DNA of 64,000 bases. Source: Pseudomonas reinekei (GTDB lineage: Bacteria > Pseudomonadota > Gammaproteobacteria > Pseudomonadales > Pseudomonadaceae). The position numbers were made by a program, and so were the translations under genes. Below are positions 1 to 9,329 of the stretch, piece after piece. Numbering within the stretch: the first letter of the stretch is position 1; each line of letters starts with the position of its first letter. A model generated the notes under the pieces. That model saw only the letters and a program-made list of their open reading frames with translations. It had not been told where the DNA came from and did no database searches. The DNA is taken from positions 103,324 to 167,323 of the forward strand of contig NZ_MSTQ01000013.1 of assembly GCF_001945365.1 (NCBI RefSeq). The letters are read 5' to 3'.

Positions 1-603
1 TACCTGGCAGTCAATGGCGCCCTGGCGGGTTTGCTGGCTGTTGCCGACCCCATCAAACCCACCACGAAGCTGGCCGTCGAGCGTCTGCAGGCGGATGGCG
101 TCAAGGTCATCATGGCCACTGGCGACGGCCTTACGACTGCTCGCTCAGTAGCTCGCCAGTTGGGCATCGAGGAGGTTCACGGCGAGGTCAAACCGCAAGA
201 TAAAGAACGTCTGGTGGCATCTCTGCAACAAGCCGGACACCGGGTGGCGATGGCCGGCGACGGCATTAATGATGCCCCCGCACTGGCTCGCGCTGATGTA
301 GGTATCGCCATGGGCACTGGCACTGACGTGGCTATGAACAGCGCTCAGGTCACTCTGGTCAAGGGCGATCTGCTCGGTATCCTGCGTGCTCGCAGCCTGT
401 CAGTAGCAACGGTGAGAAATATGCACCAGAACCTGACCTTCGCCTTCCTTTACAACGCCATGGGCATCCCACTGGCTGCCGGCTTGTTCTATCCACTTAC
501 CGGTCACCTTCTGTCACCGCTCATTGCCGCACTGGCCATGAGCGTGAGCTCGGCGTCGGTGGTATTCAACGCCTTGCGTCTGCGCCAGGCTTCCATTGAT
601 TGA
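1..603 (+). CDS. copA: Copper/silver-translocating P-type ATPase, 3' part only
   Basis: This is the C-terminal ~200 residues of a P1B-type ATPase that pumps Cu(I) or Ag(I) out of the cytoplasm; the reading frame is open from base 1, so the gene starts upstream of the window. The end of the ATP-binding domain is visible, with the hinge motif GDGINDAP near residue 88 and TGDG near residue 40. Two C-terminal membrane segments follow. They contain YNAMGIP and a final MSVSSASVVFNALR segment, the MxxSS pattern of Cu/Ag pumps. The phosphorylation site and N-terminal metal domains lie outside the window, so Cu versus Ag cannot be decided. A CopZ-like chaperone gene follows 114 bp downstream on the same strand, and a cus operon faces it. 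Confidence 0.93.
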   Translation, partial: YLAVNGALAGLLAVADPIKPTTKLAVERLQADGVKVIMATGDGLTTARSVARQLGIEEVHGEVKPQDKERLVASLQQAGHRVAMAGDGINDAPALARADVGIAMGTGTDVAMNSAQVTLVKGDLLGILRARSLSVATVRNMHQNLTFAFLYNAMGIPLAAGLFYPLTGHLLSPLIAALAMSVSSASVVFNALRLRQASID

Positions 604-717
604 GTGAAAACGACCGCTTGACCTTGCCATGACAGCAAGGTTGAGGATAAGCCAACGCCGCAGAAAAGCCTCATGCGTCAGTCTTTCCATGATCAACTTT
701 GTTGTGAGGAGTCACCA

Positions 718-990
718 ATGAAAGCTGTTGAACTGCAAGTCCAGGGCATGAGCTGTGGCTCATGTGTCAAACATGTCACTGAAGCGCTGCGCCCACTTGA
801 AGGAGTCAGTGACGTAACAGTGGATCTACAAGCCGGACGGGTGAAGGTCAGCGGCGATTCGGACAGCCATGCGCTGCTTGCAGCCTTGGAGAACGCGGGC
901 TATCCAGCACAGCTGGCGACAGTGGAAAGCGTAGCGAGTAAGAAAACCTCGGGCTGTGGCGGGAACGGCGGCAGTTGCTGCTGCCGGTAA
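718..990 (+). CDS. CopZ-like heavy-metal-associated chaperone with Cys-rich tail
   Basis: A 90-residue cytosolic HMA-domain protein that probably carries Cu(I) or Ag(I) to the P-type ATPase encoded just upstream. The metal-binding loop GMSCGSCVKH lies at residues 9-18, and the usual beta-alpha-beta spacing follows. I start at ATG 718 because GAGGAG lies 7 bases upstream; an earlier in-frame ATG at 673 has no such site. The protein ends in a Gly/Cys tail (CGGNGGSCCCR) that ordinary CopZ proteins of about 65-70 residues lack, giving four extra thiols. Family assignment is firm; what the tail does is unknown. Confidence 0.9.
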   Translation: MKAVELQVQGMSCGSCVKHVTEALRPLEGVSDVTVDLQAGRVKVSGDSDSHALLAALENAGYPAQLATVESVASKKTSGCGGNGGSCCCR

Positions 991-1034
991 GGATTATTTT
1001 CAAACTGGAGAACTCCCATGAATAGACAGTAAAA

Positions 1035-1064
1035 ACCGGCGCGACAGAGCGTGCCGGTAATTTT
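1035..1064. terminator. Hairpin between convergent copZ-like and cusF genes
   Basis: ACCGGCGCG (1035-1043) pairs with CGTGCCGGT (1050-1058) at 8 of 9 positions. AATTTT follows on the plus strand and an A-rich run precedes it, so it could end transcripts arriving from either side. Confidence 0.6.
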
Positions 1065-1077
1065 CATTACTACAGTC

Positions 1078-1428
1078 TTATTTTTTAATGGAAACAATTG
1101 TGGCTTTGCCACCCTCTAGCCGAAAGGAAAACGAGACACGGTCTCCGACCGCCAGCCCTGTCAGCTGATCTTCCGTTACCGAAAAAGCCATGGTCATCGG
1201 CGGCCATTGCACAGCTGGAACAGCTCCGTGGGAAATGGTCACCGTATGCTTCGTAGTATCGATAGCCTTGATCGTTCCCTCGGTGTTTGCGACTGAAGCC
1301 TGTTGTGTTTTCTGCTCCATCTGCATGCCCTCCATACCGTCCATTTTCATGCCCGGCATGTCCTCCGCATGGGCAGAAAGTGATAGCGCGAATACGGTGC
1401 TTGCAACTGCAATCAGGGTCAGTTTCAT
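1078..1428 (-). CDS. cusF: CusF-like periplasmic Cu(I)/Ag(I) chaperone
   Basis: A 116-residue secreted protein with a signal peptide (residues 1-21, ending SAHA). A Met-rich linker (MPGMKMDGMEGMQM) precedes the small OB-fold CusF domain. The CusF metal site is recognisable: a His in SHGAVP, then Trp and two Met in WPPMTM, the residues that hold Cu(I)/Ag(I) with a Trp cation-pi contact. It is the last gene of the minus-strand cus operon, and its start overlaps the cusA stop codon (ATGA), so the two are probably translationally coupled. It is expected to hand metal to the CusB/CusA pump. Confidence 0.9.
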   Translation of the reverse strand: MKLTLIAVASTVFALSLSAHAEDMPGMKMDGMEGMQMEQKTQQASVANTEGTIKAIDTTKHTVTISHGAVPAVQWPPMTMAFSVTEDQLTGLAVGDRVSFSFRLEGGKATIVSIKK

Positions 1429-4400
1429 ACGACACTTCCTTCAGGTTTGACGGTTTCAACGGAGAGGTGCCGGCGACGCATCAGGCGATAGGCTGCCGGA
1501 ATGACAAACAGGGAAAGCAAGGGTGCCGTGACCATGCCGCCTACCATGGGCGCGGCAATGCGGCTCATCACTTCGCTACCAGTACCGCTGCCCAACAAGA
1601 TGGGTAGCAGGCCAGCAATAATGACCGCCACGGTCATGGCCTTGGGCCGAACTCGCTGCACAGCGCCTTCACGAATCGCGGAAACCAGACCGGATTCAGT
1701 GCTGTCGCCGAGATCTTCACGCTCGGCCCAGGCGGTCTTCAAGTAGAGCAGCATGATCACGCCGAACTCGGCAGATACACCGGCCAATGCGATGAAGCCA
1801 ACTCCGGTGGCGACCGACAGGTTGAATCCCAACAGATAGAGAAACCATGCCCCCCCAGTCAGTGCGAATGGCAATGTGGCCATGATCAGCAAGGCCTCAT
1901 CGAATCGGGCAAACGTCAGGTAGAGCAACACGAAGATGATCAGCAGCGTGGCAGGCACCACCAGTTTGAGGCGTGCGTTGGCCCTTTCGAGAAACTCGAA
2001 CTGTCCTGAATAACTGAGGCTCATACCGGGCTGCAACTTGACCTGCTCATTGACGACCCGGCGTAGATCGGCGACCACCGAGGCAATGTCTCGCCCGCGC
2101 ACATCGATATACACCCAGCCTGAAGGCCGTGCGTTCTCGCTCTTGAGCATCGGTGGGCCGTCGCTGACCTTGACCTTCGCCACAGTGCCAAGGGTGATCT
2201 GGCTTCCCAGAGGGGTGTAGATCGGCAATTGCTCCAGGGCACCGAGCGAGTCGCGCCACTCCCGTGGGTAACGTACGTTGATCGGGAAACGTGCGAGACC
2301 TTCAATGGTCTCGCCGACGTTTTCACCACCGATGGCACCTGCCACGATGGACTGCACATCGGCGATGTTCAGCCCGTAACGAGCAGCGGCCTTGCGGTCG
2401 ATATCGACGTCAATGTAGCGGCCACCGGTCAGCCGCTCGGCCAGGGCCGAACTGACACCGGGCACGCCCTTGGCCACTCGCTCGACTGCCTGAGTCGCGG
2501 CATCGATCTCCGTCAGGTTGGTGCCGGCAACTTTCACTCCGATTGGGCTCTTTATACCTGTTGCCAGCATATCGATACGGTTTCGAATCGGTGGTATCCA
2601 GATATTGGTTAGCCCAGGAACTCGTACCACTCGATCCAGTTCCTCCACCAATTTTTCCTGTGTCATGCCTGGGCGCCATTGCTCCTGCGGCTTGAATTGA
2701 ATGGTGGTTTCGAACATCTCCAGCGGTGCCGGATCGGTAGCGGTTTCGGCACGACCTGCTTTACCGAAAACGTGTTCGACCTCTGGAACAGTCTTGATCA
2801 GGCGGTCGGTCTGTTGCAGCAATTGCGCCGCTTTCTGCGCCGACAATCCCGGCAGGGCTGAAGGCATATAGAGCAGATCGCCCTCGTCCAACGGGGGGAG
2901 AAACTCGCCGCCCAAGCGCGACATTGGCCATAGCGCACTGGCAAACACCAACAGTGCCACCAGCATTGTGATCTTTGGTCGACGCAAGACTGCATCCAAG
3001 GCTGGCTGATAGATCCGAATCAACCACCGGTTCAACGGGTTCTGTTGCTCACTGGGGATTCGTCCTCGAATCCAGTAGCCCATCAGCACGGGCACCAAGG
3101 TCACTGACAATCCCGCCGCTGCGGCCATGGCGTAGGTCTTGGTGAAAGCCAATGGGCCGAACAGCCGTCCTTCCTGAGCTTCTAGGGTGAACACTGGAAT
3201 GAACGACAGGGTGATGATCAACAAACAGAAGAACAGCGCCGGGCCTACCTCTGCCGCCGCTTCGGTCATCACATGCCAATGACGCACCCCCTTCAGTTCT
3301 TCCCCTGGATTAGCCACATGCCACGCCTCAACCTTCTTGTGGGCGTTCTCGATCATTACCACGGCAGCATCCACCATGGCGCCGATGGCGATGGCAATCC
3401 CGCCCAAGGACATGATGTTGGCGTTGATGCCTTGGTAGCGCATGACGATGAAGGCAATCAACACCCCCACCGGCAGGGAGATGATCGCCACCAGCGACGA
3501 GCGTAAGTGCCAGAGGAAGATCCCACAAACCAACGCGACAACGATGAACTCTTCGATGAGCTTGTGGCTGAGATTTTCCACAGCGCGGTCGATCAGCTTG
3601 CTGCGGTCGTAGGTGGTGACGATTTCCACCCCAGACGGCAAACTTTTTTTCAGCTCGTCGAGTTTGGTCTTGACCGCAGCAATGGTCTCGCGAGCATTCT
3701 TGCCGCTGCGCAAAATCACCACGCCGCCGACGGTCTCGCCCTCACCGTCGAGTTCGGTGATGCCACGCCGCATTTCCGGCCCCAGCTGGATCGTGGCGAC
3801 ATCGCCAAGGGTCACCGGCACACCGCCCGAGCCCAGCTTCAGTGGGATCGCCCGAAAGTCATTGAGTGTCTTCAAGTAGCCGGAAGCACGCACGATGAAC
3901 TCGGTCTCTGCCATCTCCAGCACCGCCCCACCGGTTTCCTGATTGGCCTTGCCGATAGCGTCGGTCACCTCAGCCTGAGTGATGCCGAGGCTGGCCAGTT
4001 TGAGCGGATCAAGCTGCACCTGGTATTGCTTGACCATGCCTCCCACGGTGGCCACTTCCGCAACGTTCGGCAAGGTCTTGAGTTCGAACTTGAGGAACCA
4101 GTCCTGAAGTGCTCGGAGCTGGGCTAAATCGTGACCGCCACTGCGATCCACCAGTGCGTACTGGTAGATCCAACCCACCCCTGTCGCATCCGGCCCCAAC
4201 GCCGGTTTGGCGCTGGCCGGCAACCGACTTTGTATTTGGCTCAGATACTCCAACACCCGCGAGCGAGCCCAGTACAAGTCCGTGCCGTCTTCGAACAGCA
4301 CATAAACGAAGCTGTCACCGAAGAAGGAATAGCCACGCACAGTCTTGGCTCCCGGCACCGAGAGCATGGTGGTGGCCAACGGATAAGTCACCTGGTTCTC

Positions 4401-4583
4401 GACAATCTGCGGCGCTTGTCCCGGATAAGGCGTACGGATGATCACCTGAACATCGGAGAGATCCGGCAGCGCATCGATGGGCGTGTTCTGCACCGACCAA
4501 ATGCCCCAAGCTGTGACAAACAGCGTCGCCAGTAGCACCAGGAATCGGTTGGCCACTGACCAACGAATCAGGGCAGCGATCAT
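1425..4583 (-). CDS. cusA: CusA-type heavy-metal RND efflux pump
   Basis: A 1052-residue inner-membrane proton/metal antiporter of the HME-RND family, full length for CusA/SilA. An N-terminal membrane segment, two large periplasmic loops and two six-helix bundles can be followed. The TM4 region has GAMVDAAVVMIENAHKK, a signature of heavy-metal RND pumps. The metal-binding porter contains Met-rich stretches (MLATGIKSPIGVKV among them) that fit a monovalent-ion (Cu/Ag) rather than a divalent CzcA-type pump. The start overlaps the cusB stop codon by four bases. With CusB, CusC and CusF it forms the tripartite periplasm-to-outside efflux system. Confidence 0.95.
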   Translation of the reverse strand: MIAALIRWSVANRFLVLLATLFVTAWGIWSVQNTPIDALPDLSDVQVIIRTPYPGQAPQIVENQVTYPLATTMLSVPGAKTVRGYSFFGDSFVYVLFEDGTDLYWARSRVLEYLSQIQSRLPASAKPALGPDATGVGWIYQYALVDRSGGHDLAQLRALQDWFLKFELKTLPNVAEVATVGGMVKQYQVQLDPLKLASLGITQAEVTDAIGKANQETGGAVLEMAETEFIVRASGYLKTLNDFRAIPLKLGSGGVPVTLGDVATIQLGPEMRRGITELDGEGETVGGVVILRSGKNARETIAAVKTKLDELKKSLPSGVEIVTTYDRSKLIDRAVENLSHKLIEEFIVVALVCGIFLWHLRSSLVAIISLPVGVLIAFIVMRYQGINANIMSLGGIAIAIGAMVDAAVVMIENAHKKVEAWHVANPGEELKGVRHWHVMTEAAAEVGPALFFCLLIITLSFIPVFTLEAQEGRLFGPLAFTKTYAMAAAAGLSVTLVPVLMGYWIRGRIPSEQQNPLNRWLIRIYQPALDAVLRRPKITMLVALLVFASALWPMSRLGGEFLPPLDEGDLLYMPSALPGLSAQKAAQLLQQTDRLIKTVPEVEHVFGKAGRAETATDPAPLEMFETTIQFKPQEQWRPGMTQEKLVEELDRVVRVPGLTNIWIPPIRNRIDMLATGIKSPIGVKVAGTNLTEIDAATQAVERVAKGVPGVSSALAERLTGGRYIDVDIDRKAAARYGLNIADVQSIVAGAIGGENVGETIEGLARFPINVRYPREWRDSLGALEQLPIYTPLGSQITLGTVAKVKVSDGPPMLKSENARPSGWVYIDVRGRDIASVVADLRRVVNEQVKLQPGMSLSYSGQFEFLERANARLKLVVPATLLIIFVLLYLTFARFDEALLIMATLPFALTGGAWFLYLLGFNLSVATGVGFIALAGVSAEFGVIMLLYLKTAWAEREDLGDSTESGLVSAIREGAVQRVRPKAMTVAVIIAGLLPILLGSGTGSEVMSRIAAPMVGGMVTAPLLSLFVIPAAYRLMRRRHLSVETVKPEGSVV

Positions 4584-6064
4584 GGTTGGCTCCCCGATTT
4601 GTCCAGACGCTCAACACGCAAACCATCATCGGTCTGGCTCACCGCGATCCGAACCTTGTCGCCCGTTTTAAGGCCCTGCATCAGAGCCGGACTGGCGAGA
4701 GGGAACGTCATCGTCATGCCAGGCATGCCCAGCGTCTTGAAGGGGCCATGGGCGAGCGTGACTTCTTTGTCGTTGATCTCAACGATCTGCCCATCCGCCT
4801 CATGTAAACCGGAGGCTGCTTCACTGGGCGGCGACTCTTTCTCCGAGCTTGCAACGATGCCCTTGAGACTGGCCTCCGAGTCGAGCAGGAACTGGCCAGA
4901 GGTCACCACCTTCTGGCCTTCTTCCAGACCTTTCACTATCGCCGTCTTGCCATCGCTTTCCTGGCCGAGTTGCACTTCAACCGGACGGTAGCGGCCAGCG
5001 TCTTCGGCGAGCATCACCAGAGCACGTCGGCCAGTGCGAATAACCGCCTCGCTCGGCACCCACAAGACACTTTGCCCGGTTGAGCTGTTCAGGCGTACGT
5101 GCGCCGTCAAACCCGGTCTGAGGCGCCCGTCCGAATTGGGTAGTTCCACCCGCACGCGAAGCGTGCGACTGTCCGGATTGGTCTCGGGCAAAATCGCGCT
5201 GACCTTGCCATTGAGCGTTGTCCCAGGGAAAGCTGGCAGACGCGCTTCGACTGGCTGCCCCACTGTGATAGCTGCGGAGTCCGATTCTGGAACAGCCACG
5301 GCTAGCCAGACACTGCTCAAGCCATTGACGCGGGCCAGAGTATCGCCAGCCGACACGGTCATACCCGCACGTACATTCAGTTCTTGCAGCACGCCGCTGA
5401 TGGGACTGGTGAGGGTCAGGTTCGGCTGGACTTTGCCACTGCGCTCTACCTGGGTGATCAGCGTAGCCGGCATCCCTGTGAGCCGCAGTCGCTGGCGGGC
5501 CGCAGCCAACAGGTCGGCTTCACCGTTGCGCTTGAGTGCAAGGAACTCTGTCTGGGCGGCGGCCCACTCTGGCACCAGAATATCCGCCAACGGCGCATTG
5601 GCTTTGAGCAGATCGCCCGGTGCATGGGCATAGACCCGTTCCACGAAGCCAGATGTGCGTGCCTGGATCACCGCGACATCACGCTCGTTGAATCCCAAGA
5701 CTCCTGTGACGTCGAGACTGGAATCAAAGATCCCACGGGTGACAGTTGAAAAACGCAGGCCGAGATTCTGGGTCAAACTCGGATCGATATTGACGGTCGC
5801 ACGATCCCCTACGCCACCGGCGTACTGAGGAACCAATTGCATGTCCATGAAGGGGGATTTTCCCGGCTTGTCGAACTTTTGCTGCGGGTACATAGGGTCG
5901 TACCAATACAGGGCTTCGCGTTCGTCCGGGGAATTTAGGCTCTGTTCAGCAGCAGTACTTGGTACTCCGCTCATGCGCTGGTGAGCGAACCAGTAACCAC
6001 CGGCAACACCCAATGCCAGCGAGATGCCTGCCAACCATGCCCCGTTCCATGTTTTAAGGTTCAT
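4580..6064 (-). CDS. cusB: CusB-type membrane fusion protein with C-terminal CusF-like domain
   Basis: A 494-residue periplasmic adaptor linking CusA to CusC. It has an N-terminal anchor (residues ~9-27) and then a short metal-binding motif region (YWYDPMYPQQKF, residues ~54-65, followed by FMDMQLVP) seen in CusB/SilB adaptors. Next come the barrel-sandwich and beta-barrel domains. The C-terminal ~65 residues are a fused CusF-like domain (GQIVEINDKEV, HGPFKTLGMPGMTMTF). The operon therefore encodes both a fused and a free CusF domain. The start overlaps the cusC stop codon (ATGA). Confidence 0.94.
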   Translation of the reverse strand: MNLKTWNGAWLAGISLALGVAGGYWFAHQRMSGVPSTAAEQSLNSPDEREALYWYDPMYPQQKFDKPGKSPFMDMQLVPQYAGGVGDRATVNIDPSLTQNLGLRFSTVTRGIFDSSLDVTGVLGFNERDVAVIQARTSGFVERVYAHAPGDLLKANAPLADILVPEWAAAQTEFLALKRNGEADLLAAARQRLRLTGMPATLITQVERSGKVQPNLTLTSPISGVLQELNVRAGMTVSAGDTLARVNGLSSVWLAVAVPESDSAAITVGQPVEARLPAFPGTTLNGKVSAILPETNPDSRTLRVRVELPNSDGRLRPGLTAHVRLNSSTGQSVLWVPSEAVIRTGRRALVMLAEDAGRYRPVEVQLGQESDGKTAIVKGLEEGQKVVTSGQFLLDSEASLKGIVASSEKESPPSEAASGLHEADGQIVEINDKEVTLAHGPFKTLGMPGMTMTFPLASPALMQGLKTGDKVRIAVSQTDDGLRVERLDKSGSQP

Positions 6065-7317
6065 TGGCTGGAGTCCCCATAAGCAAAAAACAAACGCGCA
6101 CTGGTCAGTGCTCGCTGTTCTTCCACGTCGATCTGTTTGAGTCGGGCCTCGATGAGTTCACGTCGGGCGGTAACAACGGCGTTTAAATCGCCTTTGCCGG
6201 CACGGTAGCTGGCCATGCTGAGTTCGACCTTTTCCCTGGCCAGCGGCAACAGGCTTTCCTGATTGCGGCTTACCGCACGATTCAGGCGCTCATAGTCAGC
6301 CAGTTCGTTTTCCAGTTGCTGAGTGTGCTCGCGTGACAGGGCATCGCGCTCAGCCTCTAGCTGACTGAGTTCAGCCTGTTTGGCTGCGATTTTGGGATTT
6401 TGCCGAGAGTCAGGAAACAGCGGTAAATCCCAGGAAAATTGCACACTGACCATGTCGCCAAACTCACGGCCACGGCGCTGGTAATCCAGTTCCCAGCTCC
6501 AGTCCGACTGCTTCTCCGACACTGCTTCACGAATCTTGGCTTGCGCTTCACGGGTCATCGGCGCAAACGCTGCCAACTCGGGATGGTGTTGCAGTTTATG
6601 GGCGTAGCTTGAGGGATCGACAGGCCATTGAGGCAAGCTACCCACAGGCTTGTCGTTGGCGGCGGAGCCTATCCAGCGTTTGAGGGCCGCTCGGGCCTGC
6701 ACGCGCTGGCGAACCAGATCGTCCTGTTGCTCCTCCAGTTGAGCCGCTTCTTGCTTGGGCGTCACCGCATCGGCGGGTTGAGCGCGGCCACCGGCAATCT
6801 GGGCTCGGACGGTATCGGTCAGCAGGCGGTTCTCTTTGTAGAAGTCCTGAAACAGCGCATCTTTGCGCTCAACTGAGTAGCTGCTGATCCAGGCCAACGC
6901 CGTGGACTGGCGTACCTTTAGGCGCTCGACTCCACGCTCTGCCGCAGCTCGATCAATGGCCGCATCGGCGACCTCAATGCGTGCTTTGCGCTTGTCGCTG
7001 TTGGGCATCTCTTGTCTGACCCCGACCATTTGCATGGTCATGAAGTCCTGGTTGATGCTCCAGCGATCTGGGCCGCCGATGGGGTAGTTCTGCACACCTG
7101 CCAGCAACTTGGGATCGGGTAATTCACCCGCTGGAATAGCCGCACTGCTGGCAGCCTGAATTTTGGCGTCTTGTGCGATCAGCGACGGTGCATTGTTTTC
7201 AGCCAGCCGCAACGCTTCATCGAGTGTCAATGCGGCAGCGAAGCTCGGCAATGCCAGTACGCTTGCCGCCAGACCGGCCACGAGGGGCCAACCTGTGCAA
7301 TAGCACTTGGAGTTCAT
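6061..7317 (-). CDS. cusC: CusC-type outer-membrane efflux protein (TolC family)
   Basis: An outer-membrane channel of about 418 residues, the exit duct of the Cus pump. A signal peptide (MNSKCYCTGW... to SFAA) is followed by LTLDEALRLAENNAPSL, typical of TolC-family proteins, and long helical stretches rich in Ala, Glu and Gln. I choose ATG 7317 because AGGAAT sits about 7 bases upstream and the signal peptide begins there; an upstream ATG at 7347 would add ten residues before the signal. It is cotranscribed with cusB by overlap. Confidence 0.9.
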   Translation of the reverse strand: MNSKCYCTGWPLVAGLAASVLALPSFAAALTLDEALRLAENNAPSLIAQDAKIQAASSAAIPAGELPDPKLLAGVQNYPIGGPDRWSINQDFMTMQMVGVRQEMPNSDKRKARIEVADAAIDRAAAERGVERLKVRQSTALAWISSYSVERKDALFQDFYKENRLLTDTVRAQIAGGRAQPADAVTPKQEAAQLEEQQDDLVRQRVQARAALKRWIGSAANDKPVGSLPQWPVDPSSYAHKLQHHPELAAFAPMTREAQAKIREAVSEKQSDWSWELDYQRRGREFGDMVSVQFSWDLPLFPDSRQNPKIAAKQAELSQLEAERDALSREHTQQLENELADYERLNRAVSRNQESLLPLAREKVELSMASYRAGKGDLNAVVTARRELIEARLKQIDVEEQRALTSARLFFAYGDSSQ

Positions 7318-7417
7318 GTTTACGATTCCTGTGATCATCCACTGCACGCGTCAAAAAGACATGCGCGCAGCCAGTCCATCCCGCTAATGCGGAATGAGGC
7401 TCAATGTTGGACAGGAA

Positions 7418-7759
7418 TCAAACGCGAGGCGGTCGCCATACCCCGGACGGAGTTTGTACGGGCAGGGAATCGCGGAAGAAGGAAATCACTACGGGGCTGA
7501 ATACGGTTACAGGAGGCTTGAGGATCGAGACTTGCAGCATGCCGCCAGTCTTGCATTCCTGGCCCGGCTTGCAGGGTTTTCCATGCTCTGTCGGGCTTTT
7601 CATGTCATTGCAGCAGTCCATTCCCATGTCATCCATCATCGCCATGCCCATCGTCTTCATTGGGCAAGGTTCTGTCGGCGCCTGAACACCCGCCATCCCG
7701 CTAAGGGGAAGCGCCAGGCTAATCACGAAAATGAGGCAAAACCGCAGGTAGCGTTTCAT
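7418..7759 (-). CDS. Small secreted Met/Cys-rich protein heading the cus operon
   Basis: A 113-residue protein of no family I can name. It starts with a clear signal peptide (KRYLRFCLIFVISLALPLSGMAG). A short Met/Cys/His-rich segment follows (CPMKTMGMAMMDDMGMDCCN, then HGKPCKPGQEC). The last third contains a hydrophobic patch (VFSPVVISFF) and a basic end. The spacing of Met, Cys and His suggests periplasmic soft-metal binding. It lies 100 bp upstream of cusC on the same strand, so it is likely expressed with the pump. Function is inferred only from composition and position. Confidence 0.7.
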   Translation of the reverse strand: MKRYLRFCLIFVISLALPLSGMAGVQAPTEPCPMKTMGMAMMDDMGMDCCNDMKSPTEHGKPCKPGQECKTGGMLQVSILKPPVTVFSPVVISFFRDSLPVQTPSGVWRPPRV

Positions 7760-7856
7760 AGGCTGGAGTGTAGTGGCTGAAATGGGGTCTTACAATTGGA
7801 TGAAGTTCTCACAGCCTGCCGAAGGCCCTGATTCAGGCGATATCACCGCATCAGAA

Positions 7857-8006
7857 TTAAATCAGGATTATCGTTAACACATGACTTACGCAGCATTGAG
7901 CTGGAAAGCTTCTGGCCGGTATTGCTCGCTTCTGTCTGTCGCTATCGCCATATTGGGTCATTCTCTGCCGGTTAAGCACCGCAGATATGCCGATAAACTT
8001 GTTCAT
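7857..8006 (-). CDS. Possible 49-residue leader ORF
   Basis: A short reading frame beginning MNKFIGISAVLNRQ. It has a strong GGAGG seven bases before its ATG at 8006 and ends at TAA 7857-7859. It lies between arsJ and the cus operon, on the same strand as both. No homology is recognised, and its second half has no clear protein-like pattern, so it may be the 5' remnant of a lost gene. The rest of the 7760-8081 gap shows nothing else I can name. Confidence 0.25.
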   Translation of the reverse strand: MNKFIGISAVLNRQRMTQYGDSDRQKRAIPARSFPAQCCVSHVLTIILI

Positions 8007-8081
8007 GACGTGCCTCCGACATGTGCCAGTTCAGGCTCTACCAACTACCCCACGGCGCGCAGCGCGCAGAGGTTCACTCCG

Positions 8082-9317
8082 TCATGTCTGACGGTTCAAA
8101 ATCGCCTCGGCATGCCTAGGCAAGGCGATAGAAATTAGGGCGGCCAACAACACGAAGACCGAGGAAACCCATAAGCAAGTCTCCAATCCGTAACTCTGAT
8201 AAATCCAGCCGGACAGCACGGTGCCGAGCAGTCGGCCCAGGGCGTTGGACATGTAGTAGAAACCGACGTCTAGCGATACCCCGTCTTCTTTCGCATACGA
8301 GACGATGAGATAGCTGTGCAAAGAAGAGTTCACCGCAAACAGAGCGCCGAACAACATCAACCCACCCAGCAGCACAAAGTGAGGCGACCAACCAGCCGAG
8401 AGACCGAGGGCGATTGCCGCAGGCAGTCCTGCCAGCGCAAGTGCCCACAGAAATGCCGCACGACCATCCGGTACGTGGCCACGCTTCTTACCAGTTATGT
8501 TTGGGGCCAACGATTGAATGATGCCGTAGCCGATAACCCAGGCCGCAAGAAAGCCACCTACCTTCCAGAAATCCCAGCCGAATATGCTACTCAGGTAGAC
8601 CGGCAAAGCCACCACAAACCAGACATCGCGGGCACCAAAGAGGAACATTCGCGCCGCCGAAAGGATATTGATTGCCCTGCTCTTGGAGAGAATGTCGCGA
8701 AACTTCGGTTTGGCTTTGGCCTTGCCCAGATCCTTCTTCAACAGGAACAGACTGGCTATCCAGATCAACGCCAGAGTCGCGGCCATCGCTAGCACGGCAA
8801 CCGTAAAGCCCAGCAATGCCAGAAGCGCACCGCCCAGGAAGAAACCCACGCCTTTGAGCGCGTTCTTCGAGCCAGTGAGAATTGCCACCCATTGATAAAG
8901 GGTGCCTTGTTGGTTGTCGGGCACCAAGAGTTTGATGGAACTCTTGGCGCTCATCTTGTTGAGGTCTTTGGCAATGCCCGACAACGCCTGAGCCCCCATT
9001 ACCCAAGGGATGGTCAGCCAGGCGGCGGGCACAGTCAGCATCAACAAGGCTGCCACCTGAAGTCCCAAACCAATGTTCATGGTGCGATTCAGACCTAGGC
9101 GGGCACCCAGATAACCGCCGACCAGATTGGTAATGACACCGAATATTTCATAGAACAGAAACAGGAACGCAATCTGTAACGGGCTGTAGCCCAACGCATG
9201 GAAGTGCAACACCACCAACATGCGCAAGGCGCCGTCGGTGAGAGTAAAAGCCCAGTAATTGCCGGTCACTAACAGGTACTGGCGCACTTGCGGGGAAAGG
9301 GCTGACAACGCGTTCAT
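8082..9317 (-). CDS. arsJ: ArsJ, MFS exporter of 1-arseno-3-phosphoglycerate
   Basis: A 411-residue major-facilitator permease with about twelve hydrophobic segments. It matches ArsJ in its start region (LVTGNYWAFTLTDGALRMLV) and in the motif LSGIAKDLNKMSAKSSIK. ArsJ works with the adjacent GAPDH: the enzyme makes 1-arseno-3-phosphoglycerate from arsenate and glyceraldehyde-3-phosphate, and ArsJ exports that unstable ester, removing As(V) without reduction. It is the last gene of the ars operon, 12 bp after gap. Confidence 0.93.
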   Translation of the reverse strand: MNALSALSPQVRQYLLVTGNYWAFTLTDGALRMLVVLHFHALGYSPLQIAFLFLFYEIFGVITNLVGGYLGARLGLNRTMNIGLGLQVAALLMLTVPAAWLTIPWVMGAQALSGIAKDLNKMSAKSSIKLLVPDNQQGTLYQWVAILTGSKNALKGVGFFLGGALLALLGFTVAVLAMAATLALIWIASLFLLKKDLGKAKAKPKFRDILSKSRAINILSAARMFLFGARDVWFVVALPVYLSSIFGWDFWKVGGFLAAWVIGYGIIQSLAPNITGKKRGHVPDGRAAFLWALALAGLPAAIALGLSAGWSPHFVLLGGLMLFGALFAVNSSLHSYLIVSYAKEDGVSLDVGFYYMSNALGRLLGTVLSGWIYQSYGLETCLWVSSVFVLLAALISIALPRHAEAILNRQT

Positions 9318-9329
9318 GATCTCTCCCTG

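Noticed and set aside
8028..8056. tRNA D-arm-like sequence (reverse strand GTAGTTGGTAGAGC)
   Set aside because: No anticodon arm, T-arm (GGTTCGA) or acceptor pairing could be found around it.
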